Below are positions 39,715-48,417 of a DNA stretch of 64,000 bases, piece after piece (the stretch's first letter is position 1; each line of letters starts with the position of its first letter). Under the pieces are notes generated by a model. The model did not search any database. It was given only the letters and a program-made list of their open reading frames with translations, and had not been told where the DNA came from. Origin of the DNA: JADLGL01 sp963823045 (GTDB taxonomy: Bacteria; Pseudomonadota; Alphaproteobacteria; Rhizobiales; Kaistiaceae); NCBI GenBank assembly GCA_963823045.1, contig CAWGKA010000003.1, positions 186,001 through 250,000 on the forward strand, read 5' to 3'. The position numbers were made by a program, and so were the translations under genes.

Positions 39715-40866
39715 ATGACTCAATCACAAAGCTTTGAGCGCGCTCAGCCGCTCGCGCCGCCAATGCAGGCGGCGGAACTCATGCCGCGACACGATTCGCC
39801 GCCGCCGCCGAAGCCTCGACCGACAGGTCGGCGACGCTCGGCCGTCGTTCTTGTCGGACTTGCCGCCGCCGTCCTTGCCGGCTTTTTGCTGAGCATCGTT
39901 CTCGGCAGCGTTTCGATCCCGCTCGACCAGGTCATTGCGATCCTCACCGGTCACGACCCGGAGCGCGCAAGTTGGGCCGTGATCGTTCACGATGTGCGCC
40001 TGCCTCGCGCGATCACCGCGCTGTTCGCCGGTGCCGCTCTCGGCGTTGCCGGCCTGCAGATGCAGACGCTGTTGCGCAATCCGCTCGCCGATCCCTTCGC
40101 GCTCGGCATCACGTCCGGCGCCAGCCTCGGCGTCGCCGTCGTGGTCCTCGGCCTCGGCGCGGCGGCCACGACGATTTTCGGCATCGGCATCGGACTTGCC
40201 GGTGATGCGACGATCGCCGCGGCCGCCATCATCGGCGCCCTCGCCGCACTGGCGCCGGTACTCGCGATCTCGGCGCGCGTCAACAATCCGGCGACGGTGC
40301 TGATCGTCGGATTGATGTTCGGCTACGCCATCCAGGCATTCGTCACCTTCCTCGTCGTCGGCACGTCGCTGGAGCAATTGCAGCGCTGGATCTCATGGGG
40401 CTTCGGCTCGTTCACGGGAGTGACCTGGTCGCAGCTCGCGCTGTTCGTGCCGCTGCTTTCCATCGGCATCCTGTTGGCGGCGGTCTCGACCAAACAGTTG
40501 AACGTCCTTTTGCTGGGCGAGACCTACGCAGAGTCGATGGGTCTTAATGCGCGGCGGATGCGGCTCCTCATTCTTGCCGGCGCATCGACGCTCGCCGGTG
40601 TCGTCACCGCCTTCTGCGGTCCGATCGCGTTTCTTGGCATCGCCGTCCCGCATATCGCGCGTGCGCTCACGGGCACATCCGATCACCGTGTGCTCGTGCC
40701 CGCCGTCGTGCTCGCCGGCGGCGGCCTGGCGCTCATCGCGCAGATCGTCGCGCTGCTCGTCGGCGCGGACGGCATGATGCCTCTCAACGCTGTCACCTCG
40801 ATCATCGGCGCACCGATCGTCGTCATGGTCGTGCTGCGCACACGCCGGGGAGCGTTCGTGGCATGA
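39715..40866 (+). CDS. FecCD-family ABC importer permease under B12 riboswitch control
   Basis: A 383-residue permease of the BtuC/FecCD type with about nine or ten helices after a Pro-rich cytoplasmic N-terminus. Family marks: RLPRAITALFAGAALGVAGL, QTLLRNPLADPFALGITSGA, FCGPIAFLGIAVPHIARAL and LPLNAVTSIIGAPI-like PLNAVTSIIGAPIVV. ATG at 39715 is preferred over TTG 39709. The riboswitch suggests a cobalamin or cobinamide importer, although FecCD permeases also move metal chelates, and the gene lies within a lanthanide-type enzyme island. It is coupled to the ATPase by an ATGA overlap. Confidence 0.92.
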   Translation: MTQSQSFERAQPLAPPMQAAELMPRHDSPPPPKPRPTGRRRSAVVLVGLAAAVLAGFLLSIVLGSVSIPLDQVIAILTGHDPERASWAVIVHDVRLPRAITALFAGAALGVAGLQMQTLLRNPLADPFALGITSGASLGVAVVVLGLGAAATTIFGIGIGLAGDATIAAAAIIGALAALAPVLAISARVNNPATVLIVGLMFGYAIQAFVTFLVVGTSLEQLQRWISWGFGSFTGVTWSQLALFVPLLSIGILLAAVSTKQLNVLLLGETYAESMGLNARRMRLLILAGASTLAGVVTAFCGPIAFLGIAVPHIARALTGTSDHRVLVPAVVLAGGGLALIAQIVALLVGADGMMPLNAVTSIIGAPIVVMVVLRTRRGAFVA

Positions 40867-41906
40867 GCGCCCTCCCCCTTCTCCAAGCGCAAAGTCTGGC
40901 GATCGGCTACCACCGGCGTCGTCATCGCCAAACCGTGCTGAGCGACCTCGACCTTGTCGTCGAGCGCGGGGAGTTCGTCTGCCTGCTCGGTCCCAATGGC
41001 ATCGGCAAGTCGACCCTGTTGCGCACGCTGGCCGGATTGCAGCGTCCCCTCGCCGGCCGCGTCGTCATCGATGGTTGCGGCATCGGCAGTATTCGCCCTC
41101 TCGAAAGGGCTCGCCTCATCGCCGTCGTTCTGTCGGAGCGCATTTCCGTCGGAGCGCTGCAGGCGCGCCAGATGGTGGCGCTTGGCCGCTACGCGCATGG
41201 CGGCTGGAACGGCAGGTTGAGCGTCGACGATGAAGCCGTGGTCGGACGCGCGCTTGAGGCGGTCGGCGCCAGGCATCTTGCCGACCGCGACTGCCGCGAG
41301 CTTTCCGACGGCGAGAAGCAGAAGCTCAATCTTGCGCGAGCGCTGGCGCAGGAGCCCGCCCTCATCATTCTCGATGAGCCGACCGCCTTCCTCGATATCG
41401 CCGCGCGTGTCGAGCTGATTGCGTTGTTGCGTCAGCTCGCACGCGAGCAGGACCTCGCCGTGATCGCCTCGACGCATGATCTCGATCTTGCTCTTCGCAC
41501 CGCCGACACCGTCTGGCTGGTCGATCGCAAGCGCGAGCTGCGTTCGGGAACGCCTGAAGACCTGATTGTCCAGGATGCGTTCGGAGATGCCTTTGCGTCG
41601 GACCGAACGGAATTTGACGCCGAGCATCTTCGCTTCGGCGTCCGCCTTGACGATGCGCCCGCCGCGTTCGTTCGCGGCCCGCCGTCTCCGGCGCGGCTCG
41701 CCGCAACGCTGCTCGAGCGTGAAGGGTTCCGTATCGCCGTCGCGGCGGAGCCGGACGCGCTGATCATCGAAGTCAGCGCCGATGGAACCCGATGGCATGC
41801 CGCCACGGGGCCTGAGGAGCTGTCCGGGACGAGCTTTGCAGCGCTCGCGGCTTTCGCGCGCCGTCACGCCGTCGGCGCGCGGCGTTCGGTTCAGACTTTC
41901 CGCTAA
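40863..41906 (+). CDS. FecE/BtuD-type ABC importer ATPase
   Basis: A 347-residue ATPase: Walker A GPNGIGKST, signature LSDGEKQKLNLARAL, Walker B ALIILDEPTAFLD, H-loop ASTHDLDLAL. The C-terminal 90 residues beyond the nucleotide-binding domain (from about residue 255) are an extension unlike BtuD, with no family I recognise. The start overlaps the permease stop by four bases. Confidence 0.92.
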   Translation: MSALPLLQAQSLAIGYHRRRHRQTVLSDLDLVVERGEFVCLLGPNGIGKSTLLRTLAGLQRPLAGRVVIDGCGIGSIRPLERARLIAVVLSERISVGALQARQMVALGRYAHGGWNGRLSVDDEAVVGRALEAVGARHLADRDCRELSDGEKQKLNLARALAQEPALIILDEPTAFLDIAARVELIALLRQLAREQDLAVIASTHDLDLALRTADTVWLVDRKRELRSGTPEDLIVQDAFGDAFASDRTEFDAEHLRFGVRLDDAPAAFVRGPPSPARLAATLLEREGFRIAVAAEPDALIIEVSADGTRWHAATGPEELSGTSFAALAAFARRHAVGARRSVQTFR

Positions 41907-41932
41907 TCCAGAATTCCATTTCGAGGATCATC

Positions 41933-43123
41933 ATGTTTCGCACGAGGCTCAAGGCCGTCGCCACGCTCTCTTTGCTTCTTGCCGTCCTGCTGTCTGGCTC
42001 CACCGTCGCGCAGACGTCGCCGGAGGCCTGCATCGAAAACTACCGGCCGGGCGTCGACTACTTCCCCGAAAAGATCGCGCCGCGCTATGCCGACAATTTC
42101 TCGGTCAGCTACCACGACAGCTACAAGATCGTGACCGTAAACCAGCCCTATGTCGGCGGCGCACCGCAGACCTATGTTCTAGTCCAATGCGGCGCTCCGA
42201 CGCCGGAGCTCACCGGCGATCTCGCCAACGCACCGGTGATCCAGATTCCGGTCGCGTCGATCTACTCCGGCAGCACCACCCACTTTCCCGCCCTCGATGC
42301 CCTGGGCGCGGTCGATCGGGTGACCGGCGTCGCCACGCTGGCTTATGCGACGACGCCCGATTTTCTTGACGCCGCCGATCGTTTGACGCAGTTCGCGGCA
42401 ACTGGCGCGATCGATGCGGAGATCGTGATCGACGGCAATCCGGACGTCCTCTTCACCGATGGCGGCGACGACCCGGCTTTCGACATTTTGCGGCGAGCGG
42501 GCATCCCAGTCGTCGCGGTCGCCGAGTGGCTTGAGCCGAACCTCCTCGGCCGGGCCGAATGGATCAAATTCTTCTCGCTCTTCCTCGACCGCGAACAACA
42601 GGCCGACGGCGTCTTCGCCACTATTGAGGCGTCCTATGCCGACGCGGTCGCGACGGTGGCCACCTTGGCGACCGACAGCCAGCCGCTCGTGCTTGCCGGC
42701 TCGTCGTTCCAGGGCATCTTCTATGCGCCGGGCGGGCGCTCCTACGTCGCCGAGGCGATCGCCGCGGCCGGCGGCCGCTACGTCTTTGCCGACGATGGTG
42801 GCACGGCGAGCCTCGCGCTCCCGGACCTCGAACGGGTGCTGGATGCGGCGGGCGACGCCGCTGTGTGGATCAACGCAGCGACGAGCTACCATTCGCTCGC
42901 CGACATTGTTGCCGACGAACCGCGTCTTGCGGCGCTTCCGGCCGCACAATCGGGGCAGGTGTGGAACTATGATTTGATCCACTCCGATGCCGGCGGCGTC
43001 GGCTTTTTCGAACTCGGTGTGCTAAGGCCGGACCTTGTCGTGCGCGATCTCATCGAGATCCTTCATCCGGGCACGTTCGACGACTATCAGTTCACATTCT
43101 ATCGCCCGATCACATTGGAGTAG
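41933..43123 (+). CDS. Periplasmic binding protein of the FecCD-type importer (TroA-like fold)
   Basis: A 396-residue exported protein; the signal peptide (LSLLLAVLLSGSTVA) precedes two lobes joined by a long helix. Segments such as FSVSYHDSYKIVTV, DAADRLTQFAATGAIDAEIV, DVLFTDGGDD and GIPVVAVAEWLEPNLLGRAEW fit class III (BtuF/FepB-like) binding proteins. The loci for cobalamin versus siderophore binding cannot be told by eye. It completes a permease-ATPase-binding protein operon and lies 26 bases after the ATPase gene. Confidence 0.9.
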   Translation: MFRTRLKAVATLSLLLAVLLSGSTVAQTSPEACIENYRPGVDYFPEKIAPRYADNFSVSYHDSYKIVTVNQPYVGGAPQTYVLVQCGAPTPELTGDLANAPVIQIPVASIYSGSTTHFPALDALGAVDRVTGVATLAYATTPDFLDAADRLTQFAATGAIDAEIVIDGNPDVLFTDGGDDPAFDILRRAGIPVVAVAEWLEPNLLGRAEWIKFFSLFLDREQQADGVFATIEASYADAVATVATLATDSQPLVLAGSSFQGIFYAPGGRSYVAEAIAAAGGRYVFADDGGTASLALPDLERVLDAAGDAAVWINAATSYHSLADIVADEPRLAALPAAQSGQVWNYDLIHSDAGGVGFFELGVLRPDLVVRDLIEILHPGTFDDYQFTFYRPITLE

Positions 43124-43126
43124 CCA

Positions 43127-44107
43127 TTGACTGAAACGACGGGGGCGATGCGGGTGCATACGCCCGGTGGGCCGGATGCCATGGTGTGGGAGCAGGTGCC
43201 GATCGCGGCGCCGGCCCCGCATCAGGTCCGCCTTCGTCAGACGGCGGTGGGCGTCAATTTCATCGACACCTATCATCGCAGCGGCCTCTACAAGCTCGAC
43301 CTTCCCTTCACCCCCGGCAGCGAAGGCGCTGGGATTGTCGAGGCCGTTGGCTCTGAAGTGCGCGACTTCCAGCCCGGCGACCGCGTTGCCTATGGCGACG
43401 CGCCCGGCGCTTATTGCCAGGAGCGCCTGGTCGCCGCCGACAAGCTCGTGCGCCTGCCGGACGGGATCGACGACGAGATCGCCGCCGCAGTCATGCTCAA
43501 GGGCCTCACCGCCGAGTACCTCCTGCGCCGTGTCTTTCCTGTCGCCGATGGACATCTCGTGCTCTTCCACGCGGCGGCCGGCGGCGTCGGGTCGATCGCC
43601 TGTCAGTGGGCGGCGGCGCTCGGCGCAACGGTGATCGGTACGGTCGGGTCGGAGGAGAAGGCCGAATTGGCACGGCGCAATGGCTGCGCGCATGTCATCA
43701 ACTACCGCACCGAAGATTTCGTGGCGCGCGTTCGCGAGATAACCGACGGCCGCGGCGTCGACGTCGTCTATGACTCGGTCGGCAAGGACACCTTTCCCGG
43801 CTCGCTCGACTGCCTGAAGATGCGCGGCTGGTGGGTGCCCTTTGGACAGTCCTCCGGTGTTGTGCCCGACTTCAATCCGCTTCTGCTGATGAACAAGGGA
43901 TCGTTGTACATGACGCGGCCGCGGCTCAGCCACTATGTCGCCGATCGCGGCGAGTACGACACGGCCGCCACAGCCCTCTTCCACGCGATCGAGCGCGGCA
44001 TCATCAAGGTGGAGATCGGCGCGACGTTCCCGCTGGTGGACGCTGCCGATGCGCACAGGGCGTTGGAGAGCCGGGCGACGACCGGCTCGACGGTGCTGCT
44101 CCCCTAG
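43127..44107 (+). CDS. NADPH:quinone oxidoreductase (zinc-independent MDR family)
   Basis: A 326-residue medium-chain reductase of the quinone oxidoreductase (Qor) type. Marks: VNFIDTYHRSGLYKLDLPFTPG, GSEGAGIVEAVG, LFHAAAGGVGSIACQWAAALG (the NADPH-binding loop), INYRTEDF and FPLVDAADAHRALESR. No zinc cysteines are present. TTG at 43127 follows GGAG by seven bases; ATG at 43148 is the alternative. It starts three bases after the importer binding protein, so it may be read with that operon. Confidence 0.9.
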   Translation: MTETTGAMRVHTPGGPDAMVWEQVPIAAPAPHQVRLRQTAVGVNFIDTYHRSGLYKLDLPFTPGSEGAGIVEAVGSEVRDFQPGDRVAYGDAPGAYCQERLVAADKLVRLPDGIDDEIAAAVMLKGLTAEYLLRRVFPVADGHLVLFHAAAGGVGSIACQWAAALGATVIGTVGSEEKAELARRNGCAHVINYRTEDFVARVREITDGRGVDVVYDSVGKDTFPGSLDCLKMRGWWVPFGQSSGVVPDFNPLLLMNKGSLYMTRPRLSHYVADRGEYDTAATALFHAIERGIIKVEIGATFPLVDAADAHRALESRATTGSTVLLP

Positions 44108-44116
44108 GCGACGGAC

Positions 44117-44458
44117 CTAGAGCTGGCGCGCGATCTTGTTGTCCTTGTCGAGAAGGATCTTGAGCGGCGTCACCTGCTCATCGGCGAGTTCGAAGCCCAT
44201 GATGGTAATGTCGTCGCCCCTGTCGATGAGGTGCGCGGCGGCGCCGTTCATGCAGATAACGCCGGAATCGCGCTCGCCGACCATGACATAGGTTTCCAGC
44301 CGGGAACCGTTGGTGTTGTCTACAACCAGAACCTTCTCGCCCGGCATCAGGCCCACCGCTTCGATCAGCGTCTCATCGATCGTGATGCTGCCGATATAGG
44401 CGAGGTTGGCGTCGGTCACCGTCGCCTTGTGAATCTTGGAGCGCAGGAACCAGCGCAT
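44117..44458 (-). CDS. panD: Aspartate 1-decarboxylase precursor
   Basis: Makes beta-alanine for pantothenate and CoA synthesis; the proenzyme self-cleaves to form a pyruvoyl group. The 113-residue product starts MRWFLRSKIHKATVTDANL and carries the Gly-Ser cleavage site in YIGSITID, then NTNGSRLETYV and CMNGAAAHLIDRGD. It is full length for the family and intact. It converges with the quinone oxidoreductase gene. Confidence 0.95.
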   Translation of the reverse strand: MRWFLRSKIHKATVTDANLAYIGSITIDETLIEAVGLMPGEKVLVVDNTNGSRLETYVMVGERDSGVICMNGAAAHLIDRGDDITIMGFELADEQVTPLKILLDKDNKIARQL

Positions 44459-44856
44459 GGATCGTCACCGGGGTCTAATATTGGCTGGCCGCGCAAAGGG
44501 CGGCGGGCGGCTAGATGCCGCGCATCGCCCTTGAAGGCAAGGGGCGAGCCGGGCGCGGATACATCTTACCGCACCCTCACCATGATGAGCACAGCCACGC
44601 CCTATTGTTTCGCAAGGCATCCGCCGGGCGCCTGAGCGGCCCTATCAGGGCCATGTCACGCGCAAAACTGGCGTTAAGGCTCGGCCCGCCCTGCAGCGTC
44701 GGGCGCGCCGGTCTCACATCTTGTTCAGGCCTGGGATTTCGAGACGCCTTGCTGCCGAAATCAGCGCTTTCGCACGATCGACGACGCATCTGGCGGTGGC
44801 GGCGGGAGATGGTGGATCCCGGCGCGTGCGCCGAGATCCTTGTTGCAAATGCGGCG
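44459..44856. other. Gene-free stretch between panD and dehydrogenase copy 3
   Basis: About 400 bases with no frame that I can support on either strand. It contains the panD promoter region and the 3' flank of the dehydrogenase gene; no clear terminator is seen. Confidence 0.35.
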
Positions 44857-46801
44857 CTACATGCCGCCCGCGACTGCCTCCGGCAGGGCGAAGACATAAA
44901 GGGTCGAACCAGCGCGGCGGTAACGGTCCGCGTCGTTGGCGATCGTCGCCCACGTTGACTTGGCCGGTATTCGCGGCACTGGCGAGGAACGCGATGTACT
45001 GCTTGCCGTCATGCATGTAGGCGATCGGGCGAAGCATGCACTTGCGAGCCGATCTGGAAGGACCAGACGCAGCTCGCCGGTCTTCGCGTTGTAGGCGTCG
45101 ACCGTGCCGTCATACGGGTTGCCCTGGAGCACAAGGCCGCCAGCGGTGCTGGAGACCGGGATGCGCGAGCTGACAGGGAAATCGACCCGCCAGGCGATAT
45201 TGCCGCCGACCGGATCGATCGCCAGCAACGCACCGGACAGTCGGTGACCGAGCCATCCAACGCACGAGCGGCGCCGTTCGGGTTGATGCCCGCGCTACGA
45301 CGGAGGGTGTAGCCCTCGCCGGCGACGTACTCGCCCTCGAACACGACTTCGGTGAAGCAGGTGTTGTCGGTCGAGACGTAGAACAGGCCCGTCTGGTCGG
45401 AGAAGGTGTCGTTCTCCCAGTTGCGGGCCGAGTTGCCCGGGCACATGTCGACTTCCGTGCCGGTGAAGTCGTCGCGGTCGGCCGCGCCCGGCATCTGGTA
45501 GTCGGTGTAGCGCGCACGATCTTCAGCATCGGTGAAGGTCCACCGCGTGATGTCGTAGAGCGCGCGGCCGGTCGCCATGTCGACGCCGGTGATGGCGTCG
45601 GTGTAGACGAACGGCCAAGGCTCAGCGAGCAGCTCGCCGGTCGACTGCGATCCCAGACATAGAAACGGCCGGAGCGGGCGGCCTTCATGGCCAGGTGCTC
45701 GACCGAACCATCGCCGTTGACGTCGACGATCGACCAGCGGCGTGTTGATCGGCTCGTCGATGTCCCACGGGTCGGCCGGGGTGATGTTGTAGGCCCAGAT
45801 CAGCTCGCCGGTGGTGGCATCGCGCGCCATCTGCGAGGCGCACCAGTTGTTGCGGTAGTCGATCAGGCCGCCATTGGCGTCGAGATTGACGACACCCCAT
45901 TCGCGACGATAGTCCGGGTTCCACGGACCGCAATTGCCGGTCGAGTAGTAGAACGGTGTTGATGTCGGGATCGTAGGTGAAATAGCCCCAGACCGTGCCG
46001 CCGCCACGACGCCAGGAATCGCCGAACCAGGTCGACAGCGAGCCCTGCTTGTCGTCGTCATAATACGGATTGAAGCGCGGGCCGATGCCGACTTCGTTGT
46101 CCGGGCCCATCGAGTACATGACCCACTGGGTCTGGCCGGTGTGGATGTCGAAGGCCTGAACCTTGCCGCGGACGCCGTACTCGCCGCCCTCGTTGCCGAT
46201 GATGTAGAGGTCGCCGATGACGATGCCGTTGCCGGCCGTCTGCTTCGCGGATGGTGACGTCGGCGCCGACCGAGCGCCACAGCGCCTCGCCGGTCTCGCC
46301 GTCCAGGGCGAACACCTGACCGTCGACGGTGTGGAAGTAGATGTTGCCTTCAGCATATTGCAGACCGCGGGTCTGCGCGCCGCAGCAGGCCTGAAGGCCA
46401 TGCTCGCGGTCGACGTCCGGGCGGAACTCCCAGATGATGTTGCCGTTGTTGTTGAGGTCGAGCGCCAGAACGTCGTTCGGGGCCTGACCCGAGCCTTCCG
46501 ACTGGTTGACCGGGGACACGACATACATCGTGTCGCCGACGACCAGCGGCGAGGCCTCATACTGATCGAGCACGCCGAGCTGCATCGTCCAAGCGACCGT
46601 CAGGTCGGCGACATTCGACAGGTTGATCTGGTCGAGCGGTGAAAAGTTGTGGCCGTCATAGGTGTAGTTCGGCTGCACGACGTCGCCGGCCGCGATGTGG
46701 TCCATGACGTCCTGATTGGCGAACGCCGCCGTGGCAAGGCCACAGCCGGCGGTCAGGGCAATCGTCGATGCGGTTGCCTTTAGAATTTTCGTTGCAGTCA
46801 T
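44857..46801 (-). CDS. PQQ-dependent alcohol dehydrogenase, lanthanide type (copy 3, multiply frameshifted)
   Basis: A third paralogue of about 645 residues. It starts MTATKILKATASTIALTAGC with SD GGGAGGGAC, shares ACCGAQTRG, GGEYGVRGKV, STGNCGPWNPDYRREW and the end LPEAVAGGM with copies 1 and 2, and keeps the Asp-X-Asp pair as WDIDEP (45756-45764). Copy-specific differences are many (YTDAITGVDMATGRALYDIT; FTEVVFEGEYVAGEGY), so it is clearly more divergent. Six or so indels (near 46245, 45955, 45735, 45655, 45240 and 45040) break the frame. Because the motifs survive in all pieces, either recent decay or consensus error is possible. Confidence 0.85.
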
Positions 46802-48306
46802 AAGTCCCTCCCTTTGGGGCTTCGTTTGTGGAAGCCTCGAGGCATTTGCCCCAAGTTATGGCAGTCACCTATATTTTCGCTTTTTTCGACCTTTACTTTC
46901 CTCCGTTTTTGAAAGTGCGCGTCCGGTCTTGGGCGCACTGACGCATTCGTCGCCCGGCTCGTGCCAGACGCCGCTCGAGGTGACGCGCGCAAAGAAGCGC
47001 CTTCGTCGCGCCGTTGGCGGACGTCACCTGACTCCTCGTAATGTATTGAAAAACAGCGCCCTTTTTTCTACGGCTGCCGTTTCTATCCTCCCAAAGCGGT
47101 CCGCCAGTCTGTCGTTCCCGCGCCATTCCCCACGCGCACGAACGACAAATCTGACGAAACCCCACCCAGGGCCGAGCATTCCCCTGCTCGTCGTCCCCGG
47201 GCTATCAGTCCTGGAATCATATCTACACGCCCAAGAATGGCAAGCGACTTTTTCTTATCGCTCGTCGCTATAATTGGCATAGCGCAGTTGTAACCGTCGT
47301 TGGTCTTTCTGCCTACTTGTGAGACCACTAGACAGCGATAAGAAACTATCGCATCGTTTCGGCGCGTTGACCGGCGAAGGTGAAGTCAAACCAGGCCGGC
47401 CGACGTGCTCCCGTGCAAAGATCGCCTAGCCAGCGATCCCGACCACCACGGGCCGTCAACAGTGGTGACCACCACTATGCTGGCGGGCCGATTATCCGGT
47501 GAACGGCGGCTGGTCCGTTTCTCCCGGGGCCGCAGCGCTCGCGCAGAACGCCCGCGACCACTGTCGTCGGCCATGGATGCGAAGACGTCCACCAAGCCGC
47601 TTACGGCCCCACGCCCTCCTGTGGACGCCGTTCACCTTCGGGCGCCGGTTCGGATTCCTCATCCAACGGCGCCCACTTGCCCCTTGCGAGACTTTGTCGG
47701 CAGCCTTTGCGGCGCAGTGAACCTTCGAGCCGTTCAGCAACTCTCTTCATTTGCAGCTTACTAGTGTCTGCCGATCGCCATTTCGGCGACGGCTCACGAA
47801 TAATATCCACCGCAGTGCTTTGTGATCTTGCTTCGACACAGGCATCAGAAAGTTGTGAATGCCGCGTGATTCCTACGAACACTTTGCCGTGGGACTGGAC
47901 AGATAGTAGTCTGTGGCGCATGATGTTTTCGGATCGGACGGCTTGGCGCATAGCCGCGTCGGTCGCCCCGATCCAAGTTCCGCGCAATCGATCGCATGCC
48001 GAGCAGTCGGCGGTCGCCATTGCGCTGGTGACGTCTTGGCGGCTCCGGCCGTGCAAGACGGCCTTCTTCCGGTGGACGGTGGCGATCCGTGTCATCCGGG
48101 CCGCGTCACTGCCTCGTCAGAGGCGTGATGCAGGGGCGGACTATGGACGTCTTGGGGTGGCGCTTCGGCGCGGCGACAAGTCGTCCAAGTCAGGATCGAA
48201 CCTCCTTGCGATCCTGGCTTCTTGAACTTGGGCGTCGATCGGGCTCGGCCGTTCGACGCCCTCTTTATTTCCCGATCAGTCCTGGGCGCTCGTGCTCCCC
48301 GACCGC
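46802..48306. other. 1.5-kb gene-free region between dehydrogenase copies 2 and 3
   Basis: No frame on either strand looks like a protein: compositions are Arg/Ser/Pro-rich shadows without recognisable domains. Seen instead are a leader with two competing hairpins just before copy 3 (46814-46854), AT-rich tracts around 46865-46915 and 47240-47275, a palindrome AGTGGTG-AC-CACCACT at 47461-47476, and GCGATA-N6-TATCGC at 47335-47352. The right end runs into terminators of copy 2. It may hold a degraded regulator or only long promoters. Confidence 0.4.
46814..46854 (-). promoter_or_regulatory. Competing hairpins in the leader of dehydrogenase copy 3
   Basis: TTGGGGC (46814-46820) can pair with GCCCCAA (46848-46854), or GGCTTC (46818-46823) can pair with GAAGCC (46831-46836). 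The two stems share bases and exclude each other, and they end two bases from the GGGAGGGAC ribosome binding site. This is a possible attenuator or thermosensor-like element. Confidence 0.4.
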
Positions 48307-48345
48307 CAAAAGCAAAGGGCGCCCCCTCGTTAGAGGGAACGCCCT
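48307..48345 (-). terminator. Rho-independent terminator after dehydrogenase copy 2
   Basis: On the minus strand AGGGCGTTCCCTC and GAGGGGGCGCCCT pair (with two G-T pairs) around TAAC, followed by TTGCTTTTG. It lies about 75 bases after the stop codon. Confidence 0.8.
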
Positions 48346-48376
48346 GCCTGCGGAACGCCTTAGGTCCCACATCGTG

Positions 48377-48402
48377 GGGGTTCCGGCGCCAGTCGGAACC
48401 CC
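48377..48402 (-). terminator. First hairpin after dehydrogenase copy 2
   Basis: GGGGTTCCG pairs with CGGAACCCC around an eight-base loop, 16 bases after the stop codon and upstream of the true terminator. It lacks a T-run; it may protect the 3' end of the message. Confidence 0.5.
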
Positions 48403-48417
48403 GTCTCGTTTGCGGCC

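Noticed and set aside
47601..48095. Minus-strand frame of 164 codons in the gap between dehydrogenase copies
   Set aside because: No signal, domain or plausible ribosome site; composition resembles random GC-rich DNA.
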